From CAMDWQ01 sp964497635 (lineage in GTDB: Bacteria > Omnitrophota > Gorgyraeia > 2-02-FULL-51-18), in the NCBI GenBank assembly GCA_964497635.1, contig CAZCDB010000003.1:1-45519 (forward strand): a DNA stretch of 45,519 bases, read 5' to 3'. The notes under the pieces were generated by a model. It saw only the letters and a list, made by a program, of their open reading frames with translations. It did no database searches and was not told the DNA's origin. This document shows, one piece after another, positions 42,205-45,519 of the stretch. Within the stretch, counting starts at the first letter, position 1; each line of letters begins with the position of its first letter. Both the position numbers and the translations under genes were made by a program.

Positions 42205-42816
42205 ATGAAGATTGTTCGGCAAGTTACCATCTCCATTTTTTTCTTGATGGGGATGGTAACGACAGGCCGTGCGGAAGATACCCCCTTGATCGACATCCAA
42301 AAAGAAAATCCAAAAATTTCAGTAGAGATCCGCTACAAAACCAAGGACAATTTTGTCGGAGAGCCTTTGTATCCTGAGACTGCCCGTGTTTTTTTAAGAA
42401 AAGAAGCTGCCCAAGCCCTCTTCAAAGTTCAAAAAGCCCTGGAGGCTAAAAAGCTAGGTCTTAAAATCTACGACGGCTATCGTCCGCTTTCTGTTCAGAA
42501 AAAGATGTGGGCCAAAGTTCCTGTAGAGGGTTATGTGGCCAATCCCGCCAAGGGTTCCAACCACAACCGTGGTATGGCGGTTGATTTGACGCTGGTGGAC
42601 GACCAGGGCAAAGAGCTTCCCATGCCATCCGGCTATGATGAGTTTTCTGAGCGCGCTCATCGGGATTATCAGGGTGGCACAGAAGAGCAGAGGAAAAATC
42701 GCAAGCTTCTCCAAGACGCCATGGAGGCCGAAGGTTTCCACGGTATTTCAACCGAGTGGTGGCATTTTGATTATCTAAATGCCAAAGATTATCCCGTCCT
42801 TGATTATTCATTTTAA
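42205..42816 (+). CDS. ddpX: Exported D-alanyl-D-alanine dipeptidase (VanX/DdpX type, M15D)
   Basis: 203 aa. Zinc peptidase that splits D-Ala-D-Ala. Signal peptide of about 23 residues (SIFFLMGMVTTGRA), so it acts in the periplasm on peptides released from the wall. Zinc ligands His120 and Asp127 in SNHNRGMAVD and His187 in EWWHFDY; Glu184 is the catalytic base; Arg93 in YDGYRP contacts the substrate. All match VanX. No vanH, vanA or vanRS is nearby, so recycling or nutrition is more likely than glycopeptide resistance. Its 3' end overlaps pgeF by 38 bases. Confidence 0.88.
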   Translation: MKIVRQVTISIFFLMGMVTTGRAEDTPLIDIQKENPKISVEIRYKTKDNFVGEPLYPETARVFLRKEAAQALFKVQKALEAKKLGLKIYDGYRPLSVQKKMWAKVPVEGYVANPAKGSNHNRGMAVDLTLVDDQGKELPMPSGYDEFSERAHRDYQGGTEEQRKNRKLLQDAMEAEGFHGISTEWWHFDYLNAKDYPVLDYSF

Positions 42817-43507
42817 GTCGTTTAAAAAATGGGGGGCACAGGCGGGGATTACCACTAGGGATTTTCCTCTGAAGCTTAAAAAAACAACAGATCTTGATTT
42901 GCCCGCCAAGCAAAAACAATTTTCGAAACTTATCCAAAAAGAAAATTGTGCCTATCTTCATCAGGTTCACGAAGCAAAAGTGGCTGTGATTGATTCAAAA
43001 AAGTATTTTCAGAAAAAAGGTTTCCATCGATTTTCAAAAACAGATGGAGCGATCACCAATATTCCGGGGCTAACTCTTCTTTGTATGACAGCAGACTGTC
43101 TCTCTATCTTTTTAGCGGCCCCGGGTTGGGTAGGGGTGGTGCATGCCGGATGGCGGGGAACCCAGAAAAAAATAGTAGAGATCGCCGTGAAGCGCTTGCT
43201 TCAAAAATCGGGTTGCAAGCCCTCTCAAATCCACGTGCTTTTTGGACCCTCGATCTGTGGGAAGCATTACGAAGTGGGGGAAGAGTTTAAGAAATATTTC
43301 TTGCCCCCAGCACTGACTTATCAAAAAGGGAAGTACACTTTGGATCTTGTAAAAGAAAATAAGACCCAGCTTCGCGGATGCAGGATTCCTTCAAAAAACA
43401 TTTTCCAATGTAGTTATTGCACAATCTCAAATGGAAGGCTTTTTTACTCTTTTCGCAAAGAAAAAGACTCTGCAGGCCGGATGGTTTCTTTTATTACCCT
43501 GAATTAA
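42779..43507 (+). CDS. pgeF: Peptidoglycan editing factor (PgeF/YfiH, laccase-like domain)
   Basis: 242 aa. PgeF proteins remove mis-incorporated L-Ser from UDP-MurNAc-peptide precursors; related proteins have purine nucleosidase activity. Motifs: HQVHEA with His64, MTADCLS with Cys107 and VHAGWRGT with His122 (the metal/active-site triad), then GPSICGKHYEVGEEF and CSYCT. Cytosolic, as there is no signal. The start lies 38 bases inside the dipeptidase gene; a shorter frame would lose the N-terminal strand expected before GITTR, so the overlap is probably real. Ends 3 bases from the converging permease gene. Confidence 0.88.
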   Translation: MPKIIPSLIIHFKSFKKWGAQAGITTRDFPLKLKKTTDLDLPAKQKQFSKLIQKENCAYLHQVHEAKVAVIDSKKYFQKKGFHRFSKTDGAITNIPGLTLLCMTADCLSIFLAAPGWVGVVHAGWRGTQKKIVEIAVKRLLQKSGCKPSQIHVLFGPSICGKHYEVGEEFKKYFLPPALTYQKGKYTLDLVKENKTQLRGCRIPSKNIFQCSYCTISNGRLFYSFRKEKDSAGRMVSFITLN

Positions 43508-43510
43508 CAG

Positions 43511-44578
43511 TTAATTTTTTTCAGAGAAGATTTCTTCTTGATAGATCTTAATCAAGATGAAGAAGAGCGAGAGAACTGCCGGGGCCAGAAAAATCCCTGA
43601 AATTCCATACACTTGCAAACCTCCAAGGATTCCCAGGAAAAGTAGGATGTAAGGAAGTTTTGTTTTTTCTCCGATGAGGATAGGTTTTAAGACATTGTCC
43701 ACAAGGCTGATCACAAAGACTCCCAAACACAAAAGAATAATCGCAGAGCGATGCTGACCGATGATGGCAAGGTAAACTACAAAAGGCACCCACACCATAG
43801 CGGCTCCAAAGACCGGGACAAGCGCCGCTAAGAAGGTAACTCCTGCAAAGAACAGGGGCAGGGGCAGACCCAAGGCCCAGTAAATGGCGCCGGCGATCCC
43901 TGCCTGAGCGACCGCGGTCACGATCTGCCCGCGAAACACCGCCGAGAAGGTATCGCTAATCTGTGAAAAAATGATTTTCTTGATGTGTTCTTTTAAAGGA
44001 GTGATGCGATAGATGAAGCGGTAAATTTTATCCCCGTCCTTGAAGAAGAAAAACACAAGAAAGGTCATGAGAAAGAAGTTGATGATCGCGGCAAAAAAAC
44101 TCTTGGTGGCAAAGAGAGCCTGTTTGAAAGAAACGCGTCCGATAATCTCAGCAAAACCAACAAAGACACTCTTTAAGTTTTCGCGAATAAATTCTATCTG
44201 AAAAAGCTCAGAACTTTCCACTCTTTGGACCCATGGGTGAGACTTGATCTGTTCCACCAGTTTTTCAACGCCACCGACCTTGACCCAATTGAGTACCCAA
44301 ACATAGGCACTTAGAACTTCACGGAGAAGATTGGTCAGGATCAGGACGATCAGAGGAACGAAAACGAGAAAAATAACCAACGTTGCCAAAAAAGCTGCAA
44401 TATCTCGCCGGTTTTTACAGACGGAGAGGATACGCTCAAAAAATGGATAAAACCCAAACGCAATTGTCGCTGCCCAGAAAATCGGATGGATAAAAGGAGA
44501 TAAAATGAGTAGCGTGCTATAAAGGATGAAAAGCAGAAGCGCCGCAAAGAAAAAGGAAATAATATTTTCGCGTGTCAT
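43511..44578 (-). CDS. AI-2E family transporter (PerM/YdiK type)
   Basis: 355 aa. Polytopic membrane protein with about eight helices: two pairs at the N-terminus, a soluble stretch around residues 95-145, then four or more. It has the signature FLAALVPVFGAAMVWVPF and the C-terminal VDNVLKPILIGEKTKLPYILLFLGILGGL. Family members export AI-2 or act in Na+/H+ exchange; the substrate here is unknown. Start is the ATG 7 bases after a perfect extended -10 box, so the mRNA should be leaderless. Confidence 0.88.
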   Translation of the reverse strand: MTRENIISFFFAALLLFILYSTLLILSPFIHPIFWAATIAFGFYPFFERILSVCKNRRDIAAFLATLVIFLVFVPLIVLILTNLLREVLSAYVWVLNWVKVGGVEKLVEQIKSHPWVQRVESSELFQIEFIRENLKSVFVGFAEIIGRVSFKQALFATKSFFAAIINFFLMTFLVFFFFKDGDKIYRFIYRITPLKEHIKKIIFSQISDTFSAVFRGQIVTAVAQAGIAGAIYWALGLPLPLFFAGVTFLAALVPVFGAAMVWVPFVVYLAIIGQHRSAIILLCLGVFVISLVDNVLKPILIGEKTKLPYILLFLGILGGLQVYGISGIFLAPAVLSLFFILIKIYQEEIFSEKN

Positions 44579-44585
44579 GCCCGAA

Positions 44586-44594
44586 ATTATAGCA
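44586..44594 (-). promoter_or_regulatory. Extended -10 box of the leaderless permease transcript
   Basis: On the minus strand TGCTATAAT, then 7 bases, then ATG. Perfect hexamer and TG extension; no recognisable -35 at 16-18 bases. Confidence 0.6.
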
Positions 44595-44614
44595 CAACTA
44601 TCGTCCGGTTGTCG

Positions 44615-44643
44615 TTGACAACCTCAAGCCTTAAGTCTAAGCT
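44615..44643 (+). promoter_or_regulatory. Sigma-70-type promoter of lemA
   Basis: Consensus TTGACA (44615-44620), 17 bases, TAAGCT (44638-44643). Initiation near 44650 gives a leader of about 26 bases with a GGGGG ribosome site (44664-44668), 7 bases before the ATG. Contrasts with the leaderless genes nearby. Confidence 0.65.
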
Positions 44644-44675
44644 AGAAACTCAACTTTTTAATAGGGGGTTTTATC

Positions 44676-45269
44676 ATGAAAACAGGGATGAAGGTATTGC
44701 TAGTGATCTTGGGGATTATTTTATTAAGCGGGATGTTTTTTGCAGGGGCCTACAATAGCTTGGTAAGGCTGGATGAGGGGGTGAGTCAAGCGTGGTCTCA
44801 GGTGGAAAATGTTTATCAAAGACGAGTGGACCTGATCCCTAATTTGGTCGAAACCGTAAAGGGTTATGCGGCTCATGAAAAGTCGACCTTGATGGCGATT
44901 ACCGAGGCGCGTGCCAAAGTAGGTAGTACAAGTCTCTCCCCAGAGATGCTCTCAGACCCGCAGAAATTTCAGGCTTTCCAACAGTCTCAAGGAGCTTTAA
45001 GCTCAGCGCTGAGCCGGCTTTTGGTGGTGGCTGAAAAATATCCGGATTTGAAAGCCGATCAAAATTTTCTGGCACTTCAAGCTCAGATTGAAGGCACTGA
45101 AAATCGAATCTCGGTCGAGAGAGGGCGTTTTAATCAAGCAGCTCAGGCACTGAACACCAAACTTCGCTCTTTCCCTACCAATGTGATTGGCGGGATGTTT
45201 GGGTTTAAAGCCAAAGAATATTTCAAATCAGATGCAGGAGCGGAGAAAGCTCCGAAGGTACAGTTTTAG
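44676..45269 (+). CDS. lemA: LemA family membrane protein
   Basis: 197 aa, normal for the family. One N-terminal transmembrane helix (LLVILGIILLSGMFFAGAY), then a helical domain with the family hallmarks YNSLVRLDEGVSQAWSQVENVYQRRVDLIPNLVETVKGYA and GTENRISVERGRFN. Function unsettled; LemA is often encoded beside TPM-domain proteins (YgcG-like), as here, probably an envelope complex. The C-terminal tail is shorter and more basic than the helical core. Confidence 0.93.
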   Translation: MKTGMKVLLVILGIILLSGMFFAGAYNSLVRLDEGVSQAWSQVENVYQRRVDLIPNLVETVKGYAAHEKSTLMAITEARAKVGSTSLSPEMLSDPQKFQAFQQSQGALSSALSRLLVVAEKYPDLKADQNFLALQAQIEGTENRISVERGRFNQAAQALNTKLRSFPTNVIGGMFGFKAKEYFKSDAGAEKAPKVQF

Positions 45270-45271
45270 TG

Positions 45272-45380
45272 TTTTCGGCGGGTCCTGTCGCTGCGGTCTC
45301 CCATCGCGTCCTCGTCCCGTCCTTCGGCGGGACTGCGGGTCGACGGGAGCCCTCCTCCGCGCCACCCGCCGAGCGCAAAA
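45272..45380. repeat. Element C: GC-rich imperfect palindrome
   Basis: About 109 bases between lemA and the next gene. TTTTCGGCGGGT (45272-45283) is matched by the reverse complement of the right end (ACCCGCCG at 45364-45371, then AAAA). Internal arms such as GTCCCG/CGGGAC and GGTCTCCC/GGGAGCCC make one long hairpin likely. It is much richer in G+C than its surroundings. One frame stays open through it from a GTG overlapping the lemA stop, but the translation is low-complexity and not credible. Confidence 0.5.
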
Positions 45381-45409
45381 ATAAAACTGTCCCTATCGTT
45401 TTTGCGAGA

Positions 45410-45519
45410 ATGGTGGGGATCTTTATTTTTCTTTTTTCACCCTCTGTATTTGCCCTCGAAATTCCTGAAAAGCCTCAGAAGTATGTTAATGATTATATCG
45501 GGATGCTTTCGTCGCCGAC
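45410..45519 (+). CDS. TPM-domain (YgcG-like) protein, 5' part only
   Basis: Cut by the window end; 36 residues visible. A signal peptide (GIFIFLFSPSVFA) is followed by LEIPEKPQKYVNDYIGMLSS, the characteristic opening of TPM domains (Pro-x2-x-Val-x-Asp-x3-Leu-Ser). Beside lemA, as is common for this family. The ATG at 45410 is taken as start because it places the signal peptide at the N-terminus; a GTG at 45269 in the same frame would add 47 residues translated from element C. Confidence 0.7.
   Translation, partial: MVGIFIFLFSPSVFALEIPEKPQKYVNDYIGMLSSP

Noticed and set aside
42205..42816. Vancomycin-resistance gene
   Set aside because: The enzyme is VanX-like, but no vanH, vanA or vanRS accompanies it and it has its own signal peptide; a recycling or nutritional role is simpler.
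43500..43520. Terminator between pgeF and the permease gene
   Set aside because: AATTAAC and GTTAATT are complementary and T-rich sequence follows, but the loop would be a single base, which cannot form.

Overview
This window looks like a bacterial chromosome fragment, most plausibly from an uncultivated lineage such as Candidatus Omnitrophota. The lineage call is inference: it rests on a 5,253-residue exported modular protein, other very large exported proteins without recognisable domains, and the mixed gene content. It is an assembled scaffold, with one run of 100 N at 2482-2581. I see no rRNA, tRNA, CRISPR array or transposase gene.

Layout. 41-4584 (minus): a GT2 glycosyltransferase and a FabL-type enoyl-ACP reductase in one operon, then an 842-aa exported protein interrupted by the assembly gap. 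4923-6560 (plus): a membrane hexapeptide acyltransferase overlapping an exported MsrB, then a SWIB-domain protein ending in a clear terminator. 6614-13028 (minus): a 1,729-aa exported alanine-rich coiled-coil protein, a DUF2203 protein and an unknown protein. 13047-13433 holds two repeat or hairpin elements and no gene. 13513-19390 (plus): ppx, two tandem thymidylate-kinase-like genes, a PhoB/PhoR-like two-component pair, a QueC-like PP-loop protein and PanE, tightly packed.

19570-39229 is the most unusual part. Two tandem exported paralogues of unknown family are followed by one 15.8-kb gene. Its product carries, in order, a signal or anchor segment, a ChaN/TraB-like domain, a PAS-like domain, a transmembrane hairpin, a GH77 4-alpha-glucanotransferase, a CBM48-like plus GH13 domain pair, and a eukaryotic-type hexokinase. 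A short motif, (A/G)-A-R-L-A or close to it, occurs about a dozen times, and nearly always where one module ends and the next begins. Together the modules could take alpha-glucan through to glucose 6-phosphate, but the signal segment and the ATP need of hexokinase pose a location puzzle.

39250-45519: ilvD, a DnaQ-like exonuclease, a zinc-ribbon protein, a small exported protein, a VanX-type dipeptidase overlapping PgeF (both linked to peptidoglycan), a convergent AI-2E-type permease, LemA, and the start of a TPM-domain protein.

Regulation: six genes have a promoter-like -10 box (usually TGnTAnnnT) only 6-8 bases before the start codon and no clear Shine-Dalgarno site, which predicts leaderless mRNAs. 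Other genes have ordinary Shine-Dalgarno sites, and the two large carbohydrate genes start with TTG.
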